Shown: piece by piece, positions 25,438 to 34,631 of the stretch | Numbering within the stretch: the first letter of the stretch is position 1 | Layout: each line of letters begins with the position of its first letter | Source of the DNA: Gaoshiqia hydrogeniformans | Lineage (GTDB): Bacteria > Bacteroidota > Bacteroidia > Bacteroidales > Prolixibacteraceae | DNA: 64,000 nucleotides | NCBI RefSeq assembly: GCF_049347105.1 | Contig: NZ_CP186334.1 | Location: forward strand, 744,001-808,000 | Reading direction: 5' to 3' | Notes under the pieces: generated by a model | What the model saw: only the letters and a program-made list of their open reading frames with translations | What the model was told of the DNA's origin: nothing | Database searches by the model: none | Position numbers and translations under genes: made by a program

Positions 25438-26799
25438 CTAAAGTCCGAGTAAACCGATTTGTTGCAGGAAAACAAGAGCGATCGCCAGCGGGGCCACCAA
25501 TTTCACAATAAAAATAAATGCCGGGAAATACCTGAGCTTTAGCTTTCCGTCGTTTGACATTTCGATCCGGGCTTTTTGGGCACCGATGAACCAACCGACA
25601 AAAATAACAATCAATAAACCGCCTAAGGGCAAGAGGATATTTGCAGAGGTAAAGTTCAGCAAGCCAAACACATTCATCCCGAAAATCTGAATATCTTTCA
25701 TGGCTCCCCAGGACAGTGCGCACATCACTCCCAACACCGAAACCGAAACCGTAGCAATCCAGGTTGCCTTTTTGCGGGTCATTTTCAGTTCTTCGGCAAA
25801 ATAAGCCACAATCACCTCCAGTACCGAAATGGTTGATGTTAGAGCAGCAACGCCCAGTAAAAGAAAAAACATGAGCGAAAAGACGTAGCCTCCTGCCATT
25901 TGCTGAAAAATAACAGGTAAAGTGATATACACCAGCCCTTCTCCCGAACCTGGTTCTATGCCGAAAGCAAATACGGCCGGAAAAATGGCAACCCCTGCGA
26001 GCACTGCAATCAGGGTGTCTGCCAATGCAACCGAAACGGCCGTTGTTCCGAGATTCTCTTTTTTTTGAATATAGGACGCGTAGGTAATTAAAGTGCCCAT
26101 TCCTACGCTTAACGAAAAGAACGCCTGACCCAAGGCTTCGAGAATGGATTTGGTGGTTATTTTTGAGAAATCAGGCTTAAACAAAAAGGACAAGCCGCCT
26201 CCTGAATCAGGCAGTGTGAGTGACCGGACACACAAGATGATCAGGATAATTACGAGAAGCGGCATCAGAATTTTAGTATACTTCTCAATTCCGTTTTTAA
26301 CTCCGGCCATAATAATTCCGGCAGTTAAAGCCATAAATACCAGGAACCAGATCAATGGCCGCCAGTTGCTGCTTCTGAAATCGACAAACATATCGGCCAG
26401 TTCGGTTGCCGACTTCCCTGAAAAACCGTTGGTTACCGACTGGTAAATATACTCCAGTGTCCATCCGGCAACAGCGGTGTAAAAGGCCAGAATCATAAAA
26501 GCAGCCACAACGCCCATGAGTCCAACCAAATACCAGGGTTTTCCCGGGGCCAGACGTTTAAATGCGCCAAAGGCATTTCGCTGCGAACTCCGGCCAATAA
26601 TAAACTCGGACAGCATGACCGGGATCCCGATTGCAAGAATAAAAGCCAGGTAGACGATCAGGAAAGCTCCTTCCCCGTTTTCGCCCGCGACATACGGAAA
26701 TCGCCAAATATTTCCTAAGCCGATGGCCGATCCTGCAGTCGCAGCAATCACGCCAAATTTGCTCCCAAATGAATCCCTGCCTGCTGGTGTTCCTGACAT
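25438..26799 (-). CDS. Neurotransmitter:sodium symporter (NSS) family transporter
   Basis: 453 aa with about eleven hydrophobic segments. It has the NSS signature in TM1, GSAIGLGNIWRFPYV, with the unwound region that binds substrate and Na+, followed by GENGEGAFLIVYLAF. The family (LeuT, TnaT, MhsT) imports amino acids with sodium. With the oad pump in the same window, Na+ would be both exported and re-used. The exact substrate is unknown. The gene is monocistronic. Confidence 0.92.
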   Translation of the reverse strand: MSGTPAGRDSFGSKFGVIAATAGSAIGLGNIWRFPYVAGENGEGAFLIVYLAFILAIGIPVMLSEFIIGRSSQRNAFGAFKRLAPGKPWYLVGLMGVVAAFMILAFYTAVAGWTLEYIYQSVTNGFSGKSATELADMFVDFRSSNWRPLIWFLVFMALTAGIIMAGVKNGIEKYTKILMPLLVIILIILCVRSLTLPDSGGGLSFLFKPDFSKITTKSILEALGQAFFSLSVGMGTLITYASYIQKKENLGTTAVSVALADTLIAVLAGVAIFPAVFAFGIEPGSGEGLVYITLPVIFQQMAGGYVFSLMFFLLLGVAALTSTISVLEVIVAYFAEELKMTRKKATWIATVSVSVLGVMCALSWGAMKDIQIFGMNVFGLLNFTSANILLPLGGLLIVIFVGWFIGAQKARIEMSNDGKLKLRYFPAFIFIVKLVAPLAIALVFLQQIGLLGL

Positions 26800-26858
26800 A
26801 TCGTTAAATTTCCAGTTATTTTTTTACAAAAAACAGCTTTAAACGCCCGACGAAAATG

Positions 26859-26866
26859 CAAACGTA
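26859..26866 (-). promoter_or_regulatory. -7 element for the NSS transporter gene
   Basis: TACGTTTG on the minus strand is an exact TAnnTTTG match 60 bases before the ATG at 26799. The region at -33 is T-rich on the minus strand but lacks a proper TTTG. Confidence 0.45.
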
Positions 26867-26886
26867 TTTTTCAGGGGCTAAAAATA

Positions 26887-26916
26887 AAAAAAGCCCTCTT
26901 CAACAAAAGGGCTTTT
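26887..26916 (-). terminator. Terminator of the class IIA aldolase gene
   Basis: AAAAGCCCTCTT and AAAGGGCTTTT form a stem of about eight G-C-rich pairs, flanked by A and T runs on both sides. Located 18 bases after the aldolase stop. Confidence 0.8.
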
Positions 26917-26934
26917 ACCAAAAATATTACGTAT

Positions 26935-28014
26935 TTAATTTCTTCCGATACAATTCAGGTCTTCGAAGGCTGATTTTAACCGGGCAATCATCGATTCTTC
27001 TCCTTTACGAACCCAAACCCTTGGATCGTAAAATTTCTTGTTCGGTTTATCTTCTCCTTCCGGGTTGCCGATTTGTCCCTGAAGATACGGGCGATTAGCC
27101 GCTTCGTAGGCACGCACGCCATCCCAGTATGCCCATTGGGTATCAGTATCGATATTCATTTTAATCACTCCGTAAGAAATTGCTTCCCTGATTTCCGTCA
27201 CCGTCGAACCTGATCCGCCGTGAAATACAAAGTTCACCGGTTTTGCATCGGCTGTTTTGTATTTTTCGGCGATATACTTTTGAGAGGCATCCAGAATTTT
27301 CGGGGTCAGTTTTACGTTGCCCGGTTTATAAACGCCGTGCACATTCCCGAATGAAGCGGCAATGGTAAAGTTCGGGCTAATCTTCAGCAGTTCTTCGTAC
27401 GCATAAGCCACCTCTTCGGGCTGCGTGTAAAGCAGCGAATTGTCAACACCCGTATTATCCACGCCATCTTCTTCGCCACCGGTCACGCCCAGTTCAATTT
27501 CGAGTGTCATGCCGATTTTGCTCATCCGCCCGAGGTATTTTTTGCAGATTTCAATATTCTCCACGATCGGTTCTTCCGACAGGTCGAGCATATGGGATGA
27601 AAACAGCGGTTTCCCGGTTTCCGCAAAATGTTTTTCGCCTGCATCCAGTAAGCCGTCAATCCAGGGCAATAATTTTTTTGCAGCATGATCGGTATGCAAA
27701 ACAATACGTACTCCGTACAACTCAGCCACCTGGTGAATGTATTTTGCACCGGCTATTGCACCCGCGATCTGGGCCCCCTGACCTTCCATTTTCAATCCTT
27801 TTCCGGCATAGAACTGGGCTCCCCCGTTTGAAAATTGAATAATGGCCGGAGAATCAACCAATTTAGCTGCCTCCAAAACGGCATTCACCGAGCTCGAATT
27901 CACCACGTTAACAGCCGGCATCGCGAATTGATCTTCTTTGGCAATCTTAAAAAGCAACTGTAAATCGGAGCCGGTAACAACCCCAACCTTAATCTTATCA
28001 GAAATTTTTCCCAT
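26935..28014 (-). CDS. fbaA: Fructose-bisphosphate aldolase, class IIA (E. coli FbaA type)
   Basis: 359 aa, the class IIA length. Catalytic D109 and zinc ligand H110 lie in VLHTDHAAKK. Further family blocks are ELGVTGGEEDGVDN, ASFGNVHGVYKPGNVKL and FHGGSGST. It cleaves fructose-1,6-bisphosphate to glyceraldehyde-3-phosphate and dihydroxyacetone phosphate with Zn2+. It is divergent from a second class II aldolase at 28270, with 255 bases between them. Confidence 0.95.
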   Translation of the reverse strand: MGKISDKIKVGVVTGSDLQLLFKIAKEDQFAMPAVNVVNSSSVNAVLEAAKLVDSPAIIQFSNGGAQFYAGKGLKMEGQGAQIAGAIAGAKYIHQVAELYGVRIVLHTDHAAKKLLPWIDGLLDAGEKHFAETGKPLFSSHMLDLSEEPIVENIEICKKYLGRMSKIGMTLEIELGVTGGEEDGVDNTGVDNSLLYTQPEEVAYAYEELLKISPNFTIAASFGNVHGVYKPGNVKLTPKILDASQKYIAEKYKTADAKPVNFVFHGGSGSTVTEIREAISYGVIKMNIDTDTQWAYWDGVRAYEAANRPYLQGQIGNPEGEDKPNKKFYDPRVWVRKGEESMIARLKSAFEDLNCIGRN

Positions 28015-28269
28015 GGTTATAATTCATTATTAGTAATCAACTACACCAAAAAACTGGCAAACAGGCAAATTGTTCACACAATGTGTTAAGGTTTTTTTAA
28101 AATAAAAAACTCCGCCTGCCGAATGTGCCTGCAAGTGCTGATTTATTCCTAATATTGTCGCGGTTTTGTCAAAAGGATTGAAAATGGTGCAGTTGCATCT
28201 TCAATATCTGATTGAAAAACCTAAAAAAAACCGACTTTTAAGCATTATTATCAACTAATTTTTAATCAA

Positions 28270-29265
28270 ATGGCAGTTAGTTATAAAGACTTAGGGCTTG
28301 TTAACACAAAAGAGCTTTTCAAAAAAGCTGTTGACGGCGGATATGCAATTCCTGCATACAACTTCAATAACATGGAACAAATGCAGGCTATTCTTCAGGC
28401 TTGTGTTGAAACAAAATCTCCTGTGATCCTGCAAGTATCTTCAGGCGCACGTAAATATGCCAATGCTACCTTGTTGCGCAATATGGCCAAAGGAGCTGTT
28501 GAATACGTAAAAGAACTGGGATGTGAAATTCCGATCGTTTTACACCTCGACCACGGTGATACGTTCGAATTGTGTAAAGACTGTATCGACAACGGTTTCT
28601 CTTCTGTGATGATCGACGGTTCGCACCACTCATACGAAGAAAATGTTGCCCTGACCAAAAAAGTAGTCGAATATGCTCACGCACACGGGGTAACTGTTGA
28701 AGGCGAATTAGGCGTACTTGCAGGTGTTGAAGACGATGTGGTTGCTGAACATTCATCCTACACAAAACCGGAAGAAGTGGAAGATTTCGTGAAAAAAACC
28801 GGTGTTGACTCACTGGCTATTTCAATCGGCACCTCACACGGGGCCAACAAATTTACTCCGGCTCAGTGTACCCGTAACGAAGATGGCGTTTTAATTCCGC
28901 CCATGTTGCGTTTCGACATCCTGGAAGAAATTGAAAAACGGATTCCCGGCTTCCCGATCGTGCTTCACGGTTCTTCTTCTGTCCCGCAGGAATATGTTGC
29001 TGCCATCAACGAATTGGGTGGAAAAATGAAAGATGCAGTCGGTATTCCCGAAGAATGGTTGCGCCGCGCCGCAAAATCGGCTGTTTGCAAAATCAACATC
29101 GACTCAGACGGTCGTTTGGCGATGACTGCCGCGATCCGCAAAGTTTTCACCGAACAACCGGGCGAGTTCGACCCGCGCAAATACCTGGGACCGGCCCGCG
29201 AAGAGTTGAAAAAACTGTACAAACACAAAAACATCGAAGTACTTGGTTCAGCAAACCAGGCTTAA
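28270..29265 (+). CDS. Fructose-bisphosphate aldolase, class IIB-like
   Basis: 331 aa and clearly from another subfamily than its neighbour. It starts MAVSYKDLGLVNTKELFKKA; the catalytic D94 and ligand H95 lie in VLHLDHGDTFE; then IDGSHHSYEENV, VEGELGVLAGVEDDV, SIGTSHGANKF and LHGSSSVP. These blocks are those of class IIB aldolases such as the Bacteroidota and Clostridia enzymes. It might serve glycolysis while the class IIA copy serves gluconeogenesis, or act on another ketose bisphosphate (tagatose); this cannot be told from sequence. Monocistronic. Confidence 0.92.
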   Translation: MAVSYKDLGLVNTKELFKKAVDGGYAIPAYNFNNMEQMQAILQACVETKSPVILQVSSGARKYANATLLRNMAKGAVEYVKELGCEIPIVLHLDHGDTFELCKDCIDNGFSSVMIDGSHHSYEENVALTKKVVEYAHAHGVTVEGELGVLAGVEDDVVAEHSSYTKPEEVEDFVKKTGVDSLAISIGTSHGANKFTPAQCTRNEDGVLIPPMLRFDILEEIEKRIPGFPIVLHGSSSVPQEYVAAINELGGKMKDAVGIPEEWLRRAAKSAVCKINIDSDGRLAMTAAIRKVFTEQPGEFDPRKYLGPAREELKKLYKHKNIEVLGSANQA

Positions 29266-29285
29266 TTTCGGTTTTACCATATTGA

Positions 29286-29314
29286 AAAGGATGGCCGTCG
29301 GTCATCCTTTTTTT
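29286..29314 (+). terminator. Terminator of the class IIB aldolase gene
   Basis: AAAGGATGGCC (29286-29296) pairs with GGTCATCCTTT (29300-29310), followed by TTTT. Confidence 0.85.
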
Positions 29315-29426
29315 CTTCAATTCAAAATACCGGTGCCGCCTGTTCGTTTTCCGTTCAGATACCGGTTGGCGAAAGTTGCAGGAGAAAATTTAATTTTATT
29401 CTTTTGGCATATCTATTTTTCGGGAT

Positions 29427-30023
29427 ATGACAGAAAAGGTATCAAGCGAAGAATTATTCATTTTACAAAGAATGATTGAAGGAGATGAAGACGCCTTCAA
29501 ATATTTTTTTGATACTTACTACGACGACCTGTGTAATTTCGTCAATGCCTATCTGCGGAACGAAACACTTTCTGAGGATATCGTTCAAACGATTTTTATT
29601 TACCTGTGGGAAAAGAAAGGTTCGCTTACATTCAATTGTTCCGTGAAATCATACCTGTACTCCGCTTCAAAAAATAAAAGTCTGAACTATTTACGAAACC
29701 AGAAAACGAAAACCCGCATCGTAAACGCGCTGATCCCGAACCATGAGTTAAATCAGTCTGAACCAACCGACCAGTTTGTGGAATTTGAAGAACTAAAACA
29801 GATCATCGGCAATGCGATTGACGGATTACCCCCTCAATGCAAAATAATCTATCAACTAAGCCGGGACGAAGGACTGACCAACAAAGAGATTGCTGAAAAG
29901 CTCGGCATTACGGCAAAAACAGTCGAAAACCAAATGACCATTGCCCTAAAAAAGATACGGGATTTTTTACAGGCTTACCGCGACCAAATTTTCATGCTGT
30001 TCCTTATGGCAACTTTTTTCTGA
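29427..30023 (+). CDS. ECF RNA polymerase sigma factor of a SusC/SusD locus
   Basis: 198 aa sigma-70 family member with region 2 (IEGDEDAFKYFFDTYYDDLCNFV, then SEDIVQTIFIYLWEKK) and region 4 with the helix-turn-helix (GLTNKEIAEKLGITAKTVENQM). The C-terminal hydrophobic tail (QIFMLFLMATFF) is common in this Bacteroidetes subgroup. It is paired with the FecR anti-sigma gene at 30086, 62 bases downstream. Binding of glycan to SusC should release it through FecR and switch on the PUL. Confidence 0.92.
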   Translation: MTEKVSSEELFILQRMIEGDEDAFKYFFDTYYDDLCNFVNAYLRNETLSEDIVQTIFIYLWEKKGSLTFNCSVKSYLYSASKNKSLNYLRNQKTKTRIVNALIPNHELNQSEPTDQFVEFEELKQIIGNAIDGLPPQCKIIYQLSRDEGLTNKEIAEKLGITAKTVENQMTIALKKIRDFLQAYRDQIFMLFLMATFF

Positions 30024-30085
30024 TTTGTTTTGGGGGTTAAGACCGACTTAAGTGCTGTAATGGCAAAAGCGATATCATCAGCACC

Positions 30086-31057
30086 ATGAAGAATTCAATT
30101 CCAGCAGACAAAATCATCCGTAACATCACCTCCAACGGTGAAGAATACGCCGGGGAAATCCGGGAATGGCTGGACGATTCCAACGACAACAAAAAAATCT
30201 ATTCGGATTTTCTGAACATATGGCGTCTCACCGGCAGCTTCCCGGAACGTTTTTACCCTAACCGGAAAAATGCATGGTTAAAGGTTCAAAAACAAATTCA
30301 TACACGAAAAAGAAGCCAGGTTTTATACCGCAGAATGGCACAAGTTGCCGCTGCCATCCTGGTTATCTCGTTCAGCGTTTGGGCCGGCAGCAAACTCAGT
30401 CACCTGGAAAATACGGCTTATACAGAAATCATTTCACCTGCGGGCCAAAAATCCCGGATCATCCTGCCTGACAGCTCTGTCGTGCTGCTGAACAGCCATT
30501 CCCGAATCAGGTACCGGCAGGATTTCAACGTACACGACCGGCATATTGAATTGAACGGTGAAGCTTACTTTGAAGTCCGGAAAAATTTAATGCGACAATT
30601 CATTGTATCGGTCACCGACCTCAATATCAAAGTGTATGGGACCTCATTCAATGTGAAAGCTTACGAAGAAGATCAAATCATTGAAGTCGGACTGAAAAAC
30701 GGAAGTATCGGAATTGATTGCAATGAAAAGGAAATCATTCAGCTGGTCCCTGGCCAGGTAGCGGTCTTTAATAAAAATGAAACAAAACTTGATGTCGAAA
30801 ACGTGGACATGAACATGGTTTCGGCCTGGACCAGGGATGAAATGATTTTTGAAGAGCGTTCGATGGAAGAAATCGTGAAATACATCGAACGTTGGTATGG
30901 CGTTGAAATCAAGCTCGATCCCAAGCTGATAGACGGAGAATTGCTTACGTTCAAAGTAAAAACTGAATCACTGCAAGATCTCCTGAAACTGATTAATCTG
31001 CTCAAACCAATAACCTATCAGGTAGATGGAAAACAAGTAGTAATTACCAAACCATAA
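30086..31057 (+). CDS. FecR-family anti-sigma factor
   Basis: 323 aa. The cytoplasmic N-terminal part (about 1-85) should bind the sigma factor. One transmembrane helix follows (QVAAAILVISFSVWAGSKL, about 87-106), then the periplasmic FecR domain (SPAGQKSRIILPDSSVVLLNSHSRIRY; GEAYFEV) and a C-terminal DUF4974 domain. It senses the STN domain of the SusC partner across the periplasm. A 169-base gap with a hairpin (GAGAGG 31111 / CCTCTC 31134) separates it from susC. Confidence 0.92.
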   Translation: MKNSIPADKIIRNITSNGEEYAGEIREWLDDSNDNKKIYSDFLNIWRLTGSFPERFYPNRKNAWLKVQKQIHTRKRSQVLYRRMAQVAAAILVISFSVWAGSKLSHLENTAYTEIISPAGQKSRIILPDSSVVLLNSHSRIRYRQDFNVHDRHIELNGEAYFEVRKNLMRQFIVSVTDLNIKVYGTSFNVKAYEEDQIIEVGLKNGSIGIDCNEKEIIQLVPGQVAVFNKNETKLDVENVDMNMVSAWTRDEMIFEERSMEEIVKYIERWYGVEIKLDPKLIDGELLTFKVKTESLQDLLKLINLLKPITYQVDGKQVVITKP

Positions 31058-31226
31058 ATACATTTTGCCAATGGAATAACAACAAAATCGAACCGACTTA
31101 AAAACAAAAAGAGAGGCCTGCCCAAACAACAAACCTCTCCAAATCAAGAATTATTAACTCAGCTTAAAAGAATACCGTTACCGATATAACTGCATTCCCC
31201 GGAAGCTGAATAAACATGACAAAACT

Positions 31227-34200
31227 ATGAAAAAAAACTGTAGTTCGAGTAGTTTATTGAATTATCGGACTATCCGAAGACTTATTTTGAGAATGAAACT
31301 AATTGGAATACTAATCTGTATTATAGGGCTTACCGGAAGCTACGCGTTAGTTTACAGCCAGCAAACCAAACTGAATCTGAACGTGCAGAACATGACCGTA
31401 AAAAACGTTCTGAAACAAATTGAAGATCAGTCGGAGTACACGTTCATGTACAACGCGAGTAAAATCGACGTTTACCGCCAGATAGATGTAAATGTGGAAG
31501 AAAGTTCCGTGGAAGATATCCTGAAAATAATTTTTGCAGGTGAAAACATATCCTATAAAGTTATGGACAGGCATATCATTATTTCATCCAGCTCAGAATT
31601 CTCGGATTTTAAAAGCGCCCGGCAACAACTTGCCGTATCGGGTGAAGTCACCGACTCATCAGGTTTACCAATCCCCGGGGTTTCGGTGATCGTTAAAGGA
31701 ACCGTTCTGGGAACAATCACCGGATCAGATGGGAGATACGCTCTCAACAATGCCCCGGCCAATGCCATTCTGGTATTCTCATTCATCGGGATGAAATCGC
31801 AGGAAATCCCGCTTGGCGGCCGCACTACGGTCAATGTCATCATGGACGAAGAAACCATCGGAATCAACGAAGTGGTGGTCACTGCTTTGGGTATTCGACG
31901 CTCAGAAAAAGCGCTAAGTTATAATGTGCAGGAACTTGGAGAAAACGAATTTCTCAAAATCAAAGACGCCAATGTCATTAATTCGTTGAATGGGAAGGTG
32001 GCTGGTGTTACCATTAACAGCAGCTCATCGGGTGTTGGAGGTGCAAGTAAAGTGGTTATGCGAGGCACAAAAGGTATCGAACAGTCGAGTAATGCACTTT
32101 ACGTGATTGATGGTATTCCCATGTACAATATGAAAAGCGAAGGAAGTACCGGATTTGGCTCACAAGGTACAACCGAGGCGATTGCAGACATTAATCCGGA
32201 AGATATTGAAACAATTTCAGTGTTAACGGGTGCCGCCGCCGCCGCACTATATGGCAGCCAGGCATCGAACGGGGCAATTGTAATCACGACAAAAAATGGT
32301 CAGGCAGGCTATACCAATGTCTCTGTTTCAAGTGGAGTCGAAGTATTATCGGCTTTTGTTAGTCCAAAATTCCAGAATACGTATGGTACCGGAGAAGACC
32401 ACACCTATGTTTACACTTCAGACAAGAGTTGGGGCAACAAACTCAATGCAGCTAATTACTATGGCTATAATCCTGTTGATGATTATTTCCAAACAGGCAT
32501 TATTGCGACTGAAACGGTGTCTCTTTCTACCGGAACCGACCGGAATCAAACGTATTTGTCATCCAGTGCGATCGATTCGCGCGGTATTATCCCCAACAAT
32601 GGCTACAATCGTTACAATTTTACATTCCGCAATACAACATCTTTTTTAAAAGATAAGATGAACCTGGGGGTCGGTGCAAGTTATATCAAACAAAAAGATC
32701 GTAACATGACCAATCAGGGCGTCTATTCCAACCCATTGCTGGCCGCCTATATTTTCCCGCGCGGAAATGATTGGGAAGATGTTCAAATGTTTGAGCGCTA
32801 CAATTCAGCGCGTGGGATTATGACTCAATACTGGCCTCAAGGCGGAGGAGCCTACGTTACGCAAAACCCCTACTGGATAAACTATCGTAACCTGCGTGAA
32901 AATAACAGAGACCGCTATATGCTCAATGCCAGTTTAAGTTATGATATTTTTGATTGGTTAAATGTATCGGGACGTGTACGCATTGATAACTCGGTCAATG
33001 AATATACAGAGAAATATTATGCAACAACTAACACGACTCTGACAGGAGGTTCTGAAAATGGCTCCTATGGAGTTTCCACTGCAAAAGACAAACAAACTTA
33101 TAGCGATGTTCTGGTAAACATACAGAAATCATACAACGACATCTCGATACAAGCAAATATTGGTGCATCCATTACAGATATACAGTATGAATACATGGGA
33201 ATGGGCGGTGCAATTCGCGCTGACGGTCTACCGAATGTGTTTAACGTATTCCAGCTCGATGACCTGACGGCTGGTCGGTCTCAAAACGGGTGGAGGGAAC
33301 AAACCCAGTCGGTTTTTGGCAGCGTGGAATTAGGATATCATGCGGCTTACTACCTGACATTTACCGGTCGAAACGATTGGCCTTCCCAATTGGCTGGTCC
33401 TCAATCTGTCAAAAACTCATTTTTCTATCCATCCGTTGGGGGATCTGTTATTCTATCGGAAATTTTTGAAATGCCGAAGCAAATTTCTTATTTAAAACTA
33501 AGAAGCTCTTTCGCCTCTGTAGGTCTTCCTTTTGCACGTTTTATTGCAAATCCGACCTACTCATGGGATGGAAGTAACAAAGTGTGGTCCATGCAGACGA
33601 ACTATCCCATGTACGATTTAAAACCAGAGCGTACGAATTCATGGGAATTTGGTCTGACGGCTCGTTTCCTCGGTCATTTCAATGTAGACTTAAGCTATTA
33701 CGACACAAAGACATACAACCAGACATTTGATCCTGAAATTTCTGTATCATCCGGTTACTCTACGCTTTATGTCCAAACAGGTAGTGTTCGCAATTATGGT
33801 GTCGAACTCGCATTGGGCTATAAAAACAAATGGAATGATTTTTCCTGGAGTTCAAATATAACACTGAGTGCGAACAAGAATGTTATCCTTGAACTGGTCG
33901 ATGACTATGTGCATCCGGAAACCGGAGCCGTCATTTCAAAGGATCGCCTGAATATTGGAGGACTTGGCAGTACACGCTTCATCCTGAAAAAGAAAGGCAG
34001 TTTGGGCGATTTGTATTCTGTCGCTGACTTACAACGTGATAGCGATGGAAATATTTATGTCAATAAGGACGGTGTTGTTACTGCGAAGTACAATGTTGAC
34101 GACATTTATTTAGGTAGCGTATTCCCCAAATGTAATACCTCCTGGCGGAACGACCTGTCATGGAATAATTTCAATTTCAGCTTCATGCTTTCTGCGCGTT

Positions 34201-34619
34201 TGGGAGGAGTCGTCTATTCCGGAACCCAGGCGATACTTGACCTCTACGGAGTATCAGAAACGACTGAAACCGCTCGCGACAACGGGGGTGTTATTGTAAA
34301 TGGCGAAGATCTTATTCCTGCACAGAACTGGTACACAATTGTTGGTTCCCAGTTAGGTATTCCTCAGTATTATACTTACAGCGCGACAAACATACGCCTT
34401 CAGGAAGCAAGTATTGGTTACACCATTCCGAAAAAAGCACTCGGCAATGTCGTTGAAATGTCGATTTCCCTGGTAGGCCGAAATTTATACATGATTTATA
34501 ACAAAGCGCCCTTTGATCCCGAAACAGTTGCAACAACAGGAACTTATTATCAGGGACTTGACTATTTCATGATGCCGTCAACACGTAATATAGGCTTGAA
34601 TGTTCGATTTAATTTTTAA
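31227..34619 (+). CDS. SusC/RagA TonB-dependent transporter with N-terminal STN domain
   Basis: 1130 aa. After the signal peptide (LIGILICIIGLTGSYALVYSQ) comes an STN domain (about 52-115: TKLNLNVQNMTVKNVLKQIE), which docks with FecR, then a carboxypeptidase-like plug extension (VSGEVTDSSGLPIPGVSVIVKG, about 138-215), the NEVVVTALGI box that opens the plug, and the 22-strand barrel ending in GLNVRFNF. It imports oligosaccharides across the outer membrane with its SusD lid, using TonB. The STN domain ties it to the sigma/FecR pair upstream. Confidence 0.95.
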   Translation: MKKNCSSSSLLNYRTIRRLILRMKLIGILICIIGLTGSYALVYSQQTKLNLNVQNMTVKNVLKQIEDQSEYTFMYNASKIDVYRQIDVNVEESSVEDILKIIFAGENISYKVMDRHIIISSSSEFSDFKSARQQLAVSGEVTDSSGLPIPGVSVIVKGTVLGTITGSDGRYALNNAPANAILVFSFIGMKSQEIPLGGRTTVNVIMDEETIGINEVVVTALGIRRSEKALSYNVQELGENEFLKIKDANVINSLNGKVAGVTINSSSSGVGGASKVVMRGTKGIEQSSNALYVIDGIPMYNMKSEGSTGFGSQGTTEAIADINPEDIETISVLTGAAAAALYGSQASNGAIVITTKNGQAGYTNVSVSSGVEVLSAFVSPKFQNTYGTGEDHTYVYTSDKSWGNKLNAANYYGYNPVDDYFQTGIIATETVSLSTGTDRNQTYLSSSAIDSRGIIPNNGYNRYNFTFRNTTSFLKDKMNLGVGASYIKQKDRNMTNQGVYSNPLLAAYIFPRGNDWEDVQMFERYNSARGIMTQYWPQGGGAYVTQNPYWINYRNLRENNRDRYMLNASLSYDIFDWLNVSGRVRIDNSVNEYTEKYYATTNTTLTGGSENGSYGVSTAKDKQTYSDVLVNIQKSYNDISIQANIGASITDIQYEYMGMGGAIRADGLPNVFNVFQLDDLTAGRSQNGWREQTQSVFGSVELGYHAAYYLTFTGRNDWPSQLAGPQSVKNSFFYPSVGGSVILSEIFEMPKQISYLKLRSSFASVGLPFARFIANPTYSWDGSNKVWSMQTNYPMYDLKPERTNSWEFGLTARFLGHFNVDLSYYDTKTYNQTFDPEISVSSGYSTLYVQTGSVRNYGVELALGYKNKWNDFSWSSNITLSANKNVILELVDDYVHPETGAVISKDRLNIGGLGSTRFILKKKGSLGDLYSVADLQRDSDGNIYVNKDGVVTAKYNVDDIYLGSVFPKCNTSWRNDLSWNNFNFSFMLSARLGGVVYSGTQAILDLYGVSETTETARDNGGVIVNGEDLIPAQNWYTIVGSQLGIPQYYTYSATNIRLQEASIGYTIPKKALGNVVEMSISLVGRNLYMIYNKAPFDPETVATTGTYYQGLDYFMMPSTRNIGLNVRFNF

Positions 34620-34631
34620 AACGATACGAGT

